64,000 bases of DNA from Enterococcaceae bacterium OF42-14pH9A (lineage in GTDB: Bacteria; Bacillota; Bacilli; Lactobacillales; Enterococcaceae). Position 1 is the first letter of the stretch. Each line of letters starts with the position of its first letter. The position numbers were made by a program, and so were the translations under genes. Under the pieces are notes generated by a model that was given only the letters and a program-made list of their open reading frames with translations, was not told where the DNA came from and made no database searches. Location: assembly GCA_027692465.1 (NCBI GenBank), contig JAQEYU010000006.1:1-64000 (forward strand), given 5' to 3'. This document shows, piece after piece, positions 23,808 to 31,465 of the stretch.

Positions 23808-24932
23808 GTGATCAAAATCAAGTTTGAGGGAAACACGCGATTTCCAAAGAAAGAAGTTGCCTTCTACGATGGCCTGGATCTCCTCTCCCGTGTAGAGGAT
23901 CAAGTCATTGCAGAGGAGCATACCGAAACTGTTCAGATCAAAATCTATATCCAACGAGACAAGTCAATTAACAGAAAACACCCTGACTTTTCTTCAGAAC
24001 TTCCATTAGGGCAGGAATACGGGTATGAGTTGATTGGATTCATTGAGTCAAAGTTACGAGAATACTATGGTGATGATGATGAACGAGTGTATGTTTTCAT
24101 TGAGTTATTACTTGATGAAGTGAAAGAAGCGAGATCGAATCGGTCAGAAACGAAGCCGACAAAGGTTGCTAGGCCTTCGGTCCCTCCTACACTTGTGTCA
24201 CGAAAGCAGCAAAAGTGGCCGCTGATTGTTGGTGTCAGTGTTCTAGTGATTGTACTGATTACAGGGGGTGGCTTTCTAGCTTTCCAGCATTTCTCAACCG
24301 CTGCAACGGATCCATTGACCAGCGGTACAGAAACGATAGAAAGTACCACTTCGCAAGAACCGGTGGAAGAACAGGTCGCAAAGGCTTTAAAAACGGAAGA
24401 GCCAGTCAAAGTAGCCGAGCAATTTCCTGAACAATTACCGTTGATTGCGAACCTGTTGACGCAAGACCAACGGTTTGACGACTTAGAAAAATTTAACGAA
24501 CAATATCCAACCCCTGAAGGCACGTTTGATCTTGCCTTTCATAAAGAAGACTGGAAACAGGTGATTACGCTGAATGACCCGCAGTTGACCCCGGAACGAC
24601 AAGCCATGCTGGTGTATGCCTATGTGCAGTTGGGTCAAATGGAAGAGGCAGAAATTCTGAATAAAACGCTAAAAAGTGACAAACTGGCCGAAGAAATTCA
24701 GAGAGGTTGGAAAGCTGCCGCTGTGAGGGCGATCCAAAAGGCTGACTTCAAGGAAGCCGAGCGTATTCAGAAAAAAATTAACGATTCGGACGTCAAAGAA
24801 TTAATCGACGTCGGGAAAACATGTCAGGAAATGATTGAGCTGTATTCCAAGAAAAAAGACAACGAGAACAAGAAAATCTGGCAGGACCGACTGGCCGGAT
24901 TAGGAAAGGAGTTTTTAGAAAGTGGAGAATAA
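23808..24932 (+). CDS. Single-pass membrane protein with EssB/YukC-like layout
   Basis: Starts at GTG 23808 after AAAGGAGGGG. Residues 1-~125 form a cytosolic globular domain and residues ~145-168 one membrane helix (WPLIVGVSVLVIVLITGGGF). The external ~200 residues are helical and repetitive (FDDLEKFNEQYPTPEGTFDL…, AYVQLGQMEEAEILNKTLKS), TPR-like. The order pseudokinase-like domain, helix, TPR tail is that of EssB/YukC, a type VII secretion component. Here the gene lies in a conjugation operon, so it may be a distant relative recruited to a type IV system. The 3' end overlaps the next gene by 11 bp. Confidence 0.55.
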   Translation: MIKIKFEGNTRFPKKEVAFYDGLDLLSRVEDQVIAEEHTETVQIKIYIQRDKSINRKHPDFSSELPLGQEYGYELIGFIESKLREYYGDDDERVYVFIELLLDEVKEARSNRSETKPTKVARPSVPPTLVSRKQQKWPLIVGVSVLVIVLITGGGFLAFQHFSTAATDPLTSGTETIESTTSQEPVEEQVAKALKTEEPVKVAEQFPEQLPLIANLLTQDQRFDDLEKFNEQYPTPEGTFDLAFHKEDWKQVITLNDPQLTPERQAMLVYAYVQLGQMEEAEILNKTLKSDKLAEEIQRGWKAAAVRAIQKADFKEAERIQKKINDSDVKELIDVGKTCQEMIELYSKKKDNENKKIWQDRLAGLGKEFLESGE

Positions 24933-27207
24933 CGAACCAACCCGATCTGATGAATCGAAATTAAAAAAGCCCATCTATAAAAAATGGCAAAGCTATTTAC
25001 TACTTTGTGGTGCCGTACTGCTGGCCGCTGGGGGAATCATTTTGGTAAACGGTCAAACTGGCGATCCGCAGGGAAAAAATCAGGCAGAAACACCCGCTAT
25101 TTCATCTACGATGGATAGTGAGACGACCATTTCAAGCACGGAATCGATTGTTGAGAGTACCATAAAAAAGAAGGAAAAGGACAAAGAAAGCACTTCTGGT
25201 TTTACAGTTTCGAAATCAAAGTCGAAAGATACCGGTGAATCAATCTTGCAACAATTTGGGGTAAGAAATCCCTCATCTAGTACGAGCGTGATTTCCAGCA
25301 GCAACAATTCCCTGCGCCCGAACGAGATCATCACCATTGCCAATGCGATTAAGGAACAGGAAAAAGAAAATGCGGCCAATAAGCCGAACCAAAATTCGAA
25401 CGGTCAAGACTTGCTGCCAGCGTTGCCGCAGCTGCCAAAACCAACTCCGAATCCGACACCTGATCCTTTACCAAATCCAACGCCTACGCCAGATCCGGAC
25501 CCAATCCCACCTGTTGTTGATCCAGAAACAACTCCGGTGATTTCTATGCCGGAATCAATGGTGACAATCACAGCTGGTGATTCTTTTGATCCTCATGCTT
25601 ACTTCACGGTACTAGACGCCGACGGCTCAAAACCAGTCGTGACAATTGCCCCGTATGAGTTAAAACCTGGGACAAATCCGATTTACATTTCTGTCACCAA
25701 TCGTTTCGGGAATACGGCTTTTGCAACGTTGTTTGTCACGATCAATGAACGACCGCTACTTGTCGCAAAAGATGATAATGTGTCACTTTCAATTCACCAG
25801 GATGTGAATCTGACGGATTATGTTTTAGCAAGCGACCCCGAAGATGGTGATTTACTCAAAAAAGTACAGGTCACTTCCAATCTCAATGTGGACAAGGAAG
25901 GAACGTACACCGTCAAATATGATGTCGTCGATTCGAAGGGCGCCGCATCAGATACACTTGCTCTTACGTTCACTGTCACTAATGAAGCACCTATGATCCA
26001 CGCAAAAGATATTGAGTGGGAAATCGATCAGCCATTAGAAATCTTGGATCATATCAAAGTAACTGACCGTGAAGACGACCGCGACGGCAAACCAATTCAA
26101 CTGACAGCTGCCAACATTCTTGAAAATCATGTGAATGTTAACAAAGAAGGCACCTACAAAGTGGTAATCGGCGATGTGACAGACCGCGACGGTAAGCGTG
26201 CAGCTGAAAAAACTATCTACGTCAAAGTGACAAATGTTGCTCCGGTAATCACCGTACCAGAACTGACACTTCATGTCGGCCAACCGTTTGATCAGACTGC
26301 CTATCGTGATTCTGTCAAAGTAACTGACCGAGAAGACGACCGCAAAGGCGATAAAATCACGCCTGAGTTCTCTTTAGAAGACCTGAACGCTGTTCAAACA
26401 ACCGCTGAAGGTACCCATGAAATTCAGATCATTGCGACGGATTCCCACGGCAAGAAATCTGAAGTGAAAGGCAAAATCAACGTGATCAATGACGCGCCAG
26501 TGATTCACGGCGCAAAAGACCTGGAAACAGAAGTCGGCCAACCTCTTAATCTGAAGGACGGAATCACGGCGACTGATACAGAAGACGGCAACCTTTCGCA
26601 GCAAGCTATTTCTGTTGTCGGTGACGTTGACTTCAACACTGTTGGCAGTTACGAGATTCATTACTCGGTAAAAGACTCTCACGGGAAAGAAAGCATTCCA
26701 GCCGTGGTGACGGTGACTGTGAAAGAAAAAGCGCCGGCACCCGCACCAGCATTTCCGGGTGTCACTGCGGATTCCGCGATTCTAACGGAAGTTCCAACAG
26801 TCTATCAAGGGAAGCTCACTTATCCGGCTTATGACGGTGTGGAACGTAATACCTCTGGTTCTTATCCATTTGGGCAATGCACGTGGTACGCGTTCAATCG
26901 TATGGCGCAATTAGGTATGACTGTTGATGATCATATGGGTAATGGGGGCCAATGGGGCGAAACAGGAAAAGCCCTGGGTTCCACCGTGACAAATACGCCA
27001 GCTGTCGGGACTGCCGTTTCAATTCCTGGCGGCCAGCTAGGATCTAACCCATCATACGGGCATGTGGCTTTTGTAGAAGCAGTCAATGAAGACGGGTCCA
27101 TCCTGATTTCAGAAGCGAATGTCGTTAAGAAAGGCACGGGAACCGTGTCCTATCGGATTCTTTCAGCGGAGACAGCTAAAGGTCTAACTTATGTATCCGG
27201 AAAATGA
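24922..27207 (+). CDS. Membrane-anchored Ig/cadherin-like repeat protein with C-terminal CHAP hydrolase
   Basis: A 761-residue protein from GTG 24922 after AAAGGAG. One membrane segment (WQSYLLLCGAVLLAAGGIIL) is near the N-terminus, followed by a Ser/Thr-rich and then Pro-rich spacer (residues ~60-200). About five Ig/cadherin-like modules follow, with signatures such as TDREDDRDGKP and TYTVKYDVVDSKGAASD. The C-terminal CHAP domain has the catalytic Cys in FGQCTWYAF (about residue 652) and His in YGHVAFVE. CHAP enzymes cut peptide cross-links in peptidoglycan. As a transfer-operon product it probably opens the wall for the mating channel, like VirB1-type hydrolases. Confidence 0.85.
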   Translation: MENNEPTRSDESKLKKPIYKKWQSYLLLCGAVLLAAGGIILVNGQTGDPQGKNQAETPAISSTMDSETTISSTESIVESTIKKKEKDKESTSGFTVSKSKSKDTGESILQQFGVRNPSSSTSVISSSNNSLRPNEIITIANAIKEQEKENAANKPNQNSNGQDLLPALPQLPKPTPNPTPDPLPNPTPTPDPDPIPPVVDPETTPVISMPESMVTITAGDSFDPHAYFTVLDADGSKPVVTIAPYELKPGTNPIYISVTNRFGNTAFATLFVTINERPLLVAKDDNVSLSIHQDVNLTDYVLASDPEDGDLLKKVQVTSNLNVDKEGTYTVKYDVVDSKGAASDTLALTFTVTNEAPMIHAKDIEWEIDQPLEILDHIKVTDREDDRDGKPIQLTAANILENHVNVNKEGTYKVVIGDVTDRDGKRAAEKTIYVKVTNVAPVITVPELTLHVGQPFDQTAYRDSVKVTDREDDRKGDKITPEFSLEDLNAVQTTAEGTHEIQIIATDSHGKKSEVKGKINVINDAPVIHGAKDLETEVGQPLNLKDGITATDTEDGNLSQQAISVVGDVDFNTVGSYEIHYSVKDSHGKESIPAVVTVTVKEKAPAPAPAFPGVTADSAILTEVPTVYQGKLTYPAYDGVERNTSGSYPFGQCTWYAFNRMAQLGMTVDDHMGNGGQWGETGKALGSTVTNTPAVGTAVSIPGGQLGSNPSYGHVAFVEAVNEDGSILISEANVVKKGTGTVSYRILSAETAKGLTYVSGK

Positions 27208-27218
27208 AGGGAGAGCCA

Positions 27219-27986
27219 ATGAAGAATATTTGGACATTTTTAGGAATCAAAATTTCCAACATTGTTAGCGAATCACTTGTGCTCTACGCGATACTCTATA
27301 TTACAGCGAAAGGGTGGCGGTTTTTGATCTTTGATCGACAGTTATCTCTTGGATGGGTCACTCAAAGCGGATATCAAGAGACCTCGAAAGTCACGATAAA
27401 TCTTCTCTCGCTTACCATGACAGTTTTTTCGCTTTTACCTGCGATTATAGTGTGTATGGTGCTGTTCGTGTTTGACTTCAAGTTGGACTTACGCCGAACC
27501 TTTAGCATTTTTCAAATGGCGTTCTACCCTTTTATATTTTTTGGGGCCATTGGGTTATGTCTACAATATGAAGAGACGGGCATAAAACTTGAGGGCTTTG
27601 AGTTACCAGTAATCCTAATGGTTTACCCGGTTGTATATCTCATAAAGCGATTAAATCAAAAGATTTACCCTCAACTAGGAGAGTCTTTGGTGAAGGAGGA
27701 TACACGTTTTCAGCAGGAAAACGAGAGGGTTTATTTAAGCGCCCACCCTTGGCTTAAATTGGATCTATCTCGGTATTCATCAACCATGATTCCATTTGTT
27801 AATCTAGTAGTATTTACTTTAATTGGCGTTCTGACACTTGTAGTAGCAATCACTGGGGCAATTAAAAATCCTATTGAAAATGGGGTGGTAAGTTTATTAG
27901 TGATTGGGCTAATTGTTTTTGGTTTGTGGATTAGAAAAAGTTACTTTGTGGAAGTTGTGAAAAAATTCAATACGAAGCCAAGCTGA
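27219..27986 (+). CDS. Polytopic membrane protein of unknown function (255 aa)
   Basis: ATG 27219 follows AAGGGAG by 5 bp; the ATG at 27204 overlaps the previous stop and lacks a ribosome site. Hydrophobic segments occur near residues 15-35, 60-90, 100-120, 130-150, 190-215 and 220-240. A basic loop with YLIKRLNQKIYPQLGESL lies in the middle. No conserved motif recognised. It ends just before the type I TA locus, which interrupts the otherwise continuous operon. Confidence 0.6.
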   Translation: MKNIWTFLGIKISNIVSESLVLYAILYITAKGWRFLIFDRQLSLGWVTQSGYQETSKVTINLLSLTMTVFSLLPAIIVCMVLFVFDFKLDLRRTFSIFQMAFYPFIFFGAIGLCLQYEETGIKLEGFELPVILMVYPVVYLIKRLNQKIYPQLGESLVKEDTRFQQENERVYLSAHPWLKLDLSRYSSTMIPFVNLVVFTLIGVLTLVVAITGAIKNPIENGVVSLLVIGLIVFGLWIRKSYFVEVVKKFNTKPS

Positions 27987-28015
27987 TAACTAACTGATAA
28001 ATGAGCGCAAAGACA

Positions 28016-28044
28016 CTGAAAATCAGCTGGAATTGTGATATACT
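28016..28044 (+). promoter_or_regulatory. Promoter of the antisense RNA of TA locus 1
   Basis: CTGAAA (28016-28021), a 17-bp spacer and TGATATACT with an extended -10 (TATACT 28039-28044). Confidence 0.65.
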
Positions 28045-28050
28045 ACAAAT

Positions 28051-28169
28051 GAAAAGAGAGACTGCTAGTAACAGCCTCCCTTGGTAGCACCGCTAAAGAC
28101 GGCGGCAGGTTTCTATTATCTCTGAGAAATAATCGTCGCCTCGCTAAAGTGGACGGTTATTTCTTTTTG
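28051..28169 (+). ncRNA. Antisense RNA (antitoxin) of Fst-like type I TA locus 1
   Basis: A transcript of about 120 nt from the promoter at 28016-28044 would end at the stem GAAATAATCGTC/GACGGTTATTTC (28126-28137 with 28152-28163) and its T5 tract. Its 3' end overlaps the stop-codon end of the toxin gene on the other strand. It contains the CCGCTAAAGACGGCGG and CTCGCTAAAG motifs that recur at the second locus near 47.7 kb. This is the RNA I/RNA II geometry of the enterococcal par/Fst family, in which the antisense RNA blocks toxin translation. Confidence 0.7.
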
Positions 28170-28264
28170 TCGTTTTTTGTGGTGATTGTTAGAATTCCGA
28201 AAATCAGAGTGGCAATCAATGAGCCGAAACTGATCATCAAACCTAACGCTGCTTCCACAGACAA
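28157..28264 (-). CDS. Fst/holin-like type I toxin peptide 1 (35 aa)
   Basis: On the minus strand, AAAGGAG lies 8 bp before a TTG start (complement of 28262-28264). The peptide is MSVEAALGLMISFGSLIATL followed by IFGILTITTKNDKKK: one membrane helix with a polar basic tail, as in putative holin-like toxins of the Fst/TxpA superfamily. A longer upstream ATG in frame precedes the ribosome site and belongs to the leader. Such peptides insert in the membrane and kill plasmid-free segregants. Confidence 0.8.
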   Translation of the reverse strand: MSVEAALGLMISFGSLIATLIFGILTITTKNDKKK

Positions 28265-28378
28265 AAGGGCGTCTCCTTTCTTGGATTTTGGAAGTACGTT
28301 CATACGCACCACCTCACTTTCGAAGGATAGCCACCGTCTTTTCAACTTTACTACCGAAATTAGTATATCATATGTCAG

Positions 28379-28414
28379 AAGCTGATTCCGAATATTACGG
28401 AATCGGCTTTTTTT
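28379..28414 (+). terminator. Intrinsic terminator
   Basis: AAGCTGATTCCG pairs with CGGAATCGGCTT (12 bp, one G-T) around a 7-nt loop, followed by T5. Confidence 0.75.
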
Positions 28415-28426
28415 CTTGGCCATGCG

Positions 28427-28473
28427 AAGTGCCTCACTTTTTCTCGTATTTTAGGAAGGGTGAGGCACTTTTT
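28427..28473 (+). terminator. Second intrinsic terminator in tandem
   Basis: AAGTGCCTCAC pairs with GTGAGGCACTT (11 bp) around a 22-nt loop and T tract. It ends just before the ribosome site of the 28500 gene, which therefore needs its own promoter or read-through. Confidence 0.65.
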
Positions 28474-28499
28474 GAAAAATGTTAGAATGGAGGGGAATA

Positions 28500-29363
28500 A
28501 TGAGAGGGATAAGGAGACGTTGGTCTATGATTGCACTTGGGATAAAGCTATACGACGAGTTGTCACAAAAGAATCAATTGCAGAGATTTCTAGTTTTAAT
28601 AGGAGCTCCTATTGGATCAATGTTTATCTACTTCACGATAAGTCTGATCTTTGCAAAATTAACTGACAATTGGTTGTTGCTATCGGGGTTCGTAAGCACA
28701 AGTGGCGCGTTTTTTGATCATGATTGGCTCGTTTATTCGGATAAAACCAACCTCGTATTGGAGCTGTTTTGTATCTCGCTAATTTGGTTGGGCTTAATGG
28801 TTATCGGCTATCTGAGGTTGCCAAGAATTGAAGGACGTAAAGCTGTTTGTTTAGTACAAAAGGATTCTGGGTGCCCGTTTTCGATAGTGGTCTCCTTTCG
28901 AACACTTGTTAGATGGTCGGAGTGGCTACTACTCACGATGCTTCTCGTGGGGTTCTTCTATGTAGGACACTTTTTCTCTCTGGAGGAAATGGAGCCGTCC
29001 ATTCTTATGCCTTCTCTTTTATTGGCCATCTTATTTTGGATCCTGTTTGGGTGCCTCTATTTCATTGAAGTAGGTCAGGCGAGCGAAAGAATAAATTGGA
29101 GTCGTTGGGTGCTAGAAAATAAGGAAATGGCAACAGGTCTTGTTCAAGAAATAGAGGCAACAGGATATCTGAAGATACATGCGGAAAAGGTACCACTGGA
29201 TCTCCAGAAGTTAATGGCGCTTGGAATTGTGAAGGAGAGTACGTTCATACAAGCACACCAGCCAGCGCAAGGATATGTCTATCTCACGGTATCAAAAAAA
29301 TTACTTGCGCTTAGCCGAAAATCCAATGAATGGGAAAAGGCTGGTCTATGGATTGATGAATGA
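28500..29363 (+). CDS. Membrane protein of unknown function (287 aa)
   Basis: ATG 28500 follows GGAGGGG; an upstream in-frame ATG at 28479 would include the ribosome site. Hydrophobic segments lie near residues 30-55, 85-110, 140-165 and 170-195. A soluble C-terminal third (EMATGLVQEIEATGYLKIHA) follows. No family recognised. It resembles 27219 in general topology and flanks the TA locus on the other side. Confidence 0.6.
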   Translation: MRGIRRRWSMIALGIKLYDELSQKNQLQRFLVLIGAPIGSMFIYFTISLIFAKLTDNWLLLSGFVSTSGAFFDHDWLVYSDKTNLVLELFCISLIWLGLMVIGYLRLPRIEGRKAVCLVQKDSGCPFSIVVSFRTLVRWSEWLLLTMLLVGFFYVGHFFSLEEMEPSILMPSLLLAILFWILFGCLYFIEVGQASERINWSRWVLENKEMATGLVQEIEATGYLKIHAEKVPLDLQKLMALGIVKESTFIQAHQPAQGYVYLTVSKKLLALSRKSNEWEKAGLWIDE

Positions 29364-29437
29364 ATATGTTTTTCGAAAGGCTGCTGGAATCCAGTGGCCT
29401 TTTTATTGTGGAAAAAATGCCGTAGGAGGTGGGCAGC

Positions 29438-29638
29438 CTGGCAATCAAGGAAGAAAACCAACGGTTTCAAGCGACGCTGGATCCACCACATATCCGTCGC
29501 TTGGAAACGATTATGAAGTTAACCAAGAAAGATCGATCAGAACTGATACGGCGTTGGATCGATCAGGAATACACCTTGATGACACAGTGGAATCAAAAAA
29601 TTCCAGAACCAAAAGTACGAGAGGAGGAACTGTTTTGA
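29438..29638 (+). CDS. Ribbon-helix-helix (CopG-like) protein, probable CTG start
   Basis: AGGAGG at 29424-29429 is 8 bp before CTG 29438; a GTG at 29429 overlaps the ribosome site. The product (MAIKEENQRFQATLDPPHIR, then RLETIMKLTKKDRSELIRRW) has a short strand and two helices of the CopG/Arc fold. Such proteins often repress their own operon or help the relaxase. Its stop codon overlaps the TTG start of the next gene. Confidence 0.65.
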   Translation: MAIKEENQRFQATLDPPHIRRLETIMKLTKKDRSELIRRWIDQEYTLMTQWNQKIPEPKVREEELF

Positions 29639-29826
29639 CAAAACATGAAATTGTTCAAATTGTAAAAGTTGAAGGCAATACGTTGTATGGAGAAGTGATT
29701 GGAACCGGAGAAACAATCACACAAGTCGTAGATGAAGTGATTGCGGAAGACTTTGAGGCCCTGCGTATCCAGCGTGAAGCAGAAGAAGAGGGGCTATTCA
29801 TCGAACGGAGTGAGCTAGATGGCTAA
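29635..29826 (+). CDS. Small acidic protein (63 aa), TTG start
   Basis: TTG 29635 lies after GAGGAGGAACTGT and overlaps the previous stop. The product (MTKHEIVQIVKVEGNTLYGE, then VIGTGETITQVVDEVIAEDF) is probably a small beta-barrel plus helix. It overlaps the ArdC-like gene by 8 bp, so it is translated as part of the same operon. Function unknown. Confidence 0.6.
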   Translation: MTKHEIVQIVKVEGNTLYGEVIGTGETITQVVDEVIAEDFEALRIQREAEEEGLFIERSELDG

Positions 29827-31465
29827 AAAAACTTACCCGAAACGTTCGAAGGAAGAAATACAAGCCGAGGTGAAATCCCTGACGGACCTTGCGTTAGAAG
29901 GAATCAAGGAATACGCCAGAACACCTGAACAGCAGCTTGAACTTCTGGAATTCATGTCCCGTTTCTATGAGTACTCTCCGCGAAATCAAGTCCTGATTCA
30001 AAAACAATTCCCAGGAGCCCAAGGCGTGGGCACCTATAAATTCTTTAAAGACCTGGGGTTTTCAGTCAATAAGGGAGAAAAGAGCAAAATCAAAATTTTG
30101 CGGCCACAGGAAGTTAGCTACTTCATTGATGAAGCTCAGAAACTCCGTCGGATAGCGGACGCGTCACCTGCACAACTCAAAAAAATTGAATCAGGAATCT
30201 TGAAGAAAAAAACATATCGCACCTTTTACCCGTTTTCGGTATTTGATATCACACAAACGAACGCCAAGCCAGAAGATTATCCAAAATTGTTTCCTAATCG
30301 GCCGTTTGATCTTGACGTGGAAAATCCAGAAATGCTGAATCAGGTTCGCGAAGGGCTTCAAGGCATTGCTGCGGATATCGGGGTTCCTATCACCTCGCCA
30401 GAGGAATCACAATTCAAGGGATTTAAATTAGGTGCCGCAAAAGGTGCCTTCATTGAATCAAGGGAAGGGGACAAGGAAATCGTCCTTCGATCAGGGTTTT
30501 CTGAAGCAGAGACAGTAGCCACGCTCATTCATGAACTGGCACATGCGACACTTCATGATCCCTTTACTCAACGAGAAGGCAGCTATTGGACCACCGAAAC
30601 ATTGAACAGTAACGATCCTTCGCTGAAGGAATTACAAGCTGAAATGGTCTCATTCGTGGTTAGCCGCCATTTTGGTATGGATACTTCAGAACAGGCAATT
30701 CCATACATGGCCGAATGGACAAAAAAACTGGCTACTCTCGATCAAGAAAGTGACTGGGATCAAGCAAAAATCTTAGGCGAAATCCAACAGACAAGCCGCC
30801 AGTTCATTGAGAAAATTGAAGGGCAGTTAGCACCTGATCTGATTCGTGAAACGCCGGTGGTACTTCAGAAGGAGCAACAAGAACGAGCGACTGTATTGGA
30901 CCATGTTGATCCGCCAAGCATTGATCCTCTTCAGGAATTTGCTGAAAAGTGGGGATTAGTTTCCGATATCGCTTTTACACAAAAAGATATCGAGCGCTTG
31001 TATGGCGCTTCAGAAACGTTGACGGGAAAAGAATTACGGGCAAAGATTCATTTGGAACGAAACGAAGCGGTCTTTGATTGGTCGTATACCGGAGAGAAAA
31101 CGTCAGAAGAAATTGCGGCTTATCGAAACGAGCAATCGCTGAACTTCAAAAAAATCGTGATTGAAGGGCATAACTTCTACCAGGTTGATGAATCAATGGA
31201 GATTGTATTGGTTCCTGCAAAAGAGGGTCAGGCAATTGATTTTATGATTTTTGATCGTGTTGGCGACTCGTCCAGTTTGACAATGGGATCACGCGATGAA
31301 GCGATGGCAAAACTGATTGAACTCGATGCGATACCAACAGATAATTTGCCGTTTGTCGGAAAATTTTTGAGTGATGATCGAGATCAAAAACTGCAACAAC
31401 ACCTGATCCATAATCAAGTTATGCGTGACACCTACCGGTCCGAGACTGGGCGTGAAATGACATGA
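29819..31465 (+). CDS. ArdC-like ssDNA-binding protein with zinc metallopeptidase domain
   Basis: A 548-residue protein. Residues ~10-150 match the ArdC N-terminal (DUF1738) module: FMSRFYEYSPRNQVLIQKQF, then GTYKFFKDLGFSVNKGEKSK. A metallopeptidase domain follows, with the zinc motif HELAHATLH at about residue 237 and a downstream Glu (LKELQAEMVSFVVSRHFG), as in ImmA/IrrE-type enzymes. ArdC proteins protect incoming single-stranded DNA from restriction and may act in the recipient. The C-terminal ~200 residues are an additional unassigned region. The stop codon overlaps the VirD4 start. Confidence 0.82.
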   Translation: MAKKTYPKRSKEEIQAEVKSLTDLALEGIKEYARTPEQQLELLEFMSRFYEYSPRNQVLIQKQFPGAQGVGTYKFFKDLGFSVNKGEKSKIKILRPQEVSYFIDEAQKLRRIADASPAQLKKIESGILKKKTYRTFYPFSVFDITQTNAKPEDYPKLFPNRPFDLDVENPEMLNQVREGLQGIAADIGVPITSPEESQFKGFKLGAAKGAFIESREGDKEIVLRSGFSEAETVATLIHELAHATLHDPFTQREGSYWTTETLNSNDPSLKELQAEMVSFVVSRHFGMDTSEQAIPYMAEWTKKLATLDQESDWDQAKILGEIQQTSRQFIEKIEGQLAPDLIRETPVVLQKEQQERATVLDHVDPPSIDPLQEFAEKWGLVSDIAFTQKDIERLYGASETLTGKELRAKIHLERNEAVFDWSYTGEKTSEEIAAYRNEQSLNFKKIVIEGHNFYQVDESMEIVLVPAKEGQAIDFMIFDRVGDSSSLTMGSRDEAMAKLIELDAIPTDNLPFVGKFLSDDRDQKLQQHLIHNQVMRDTYRSETGREMT

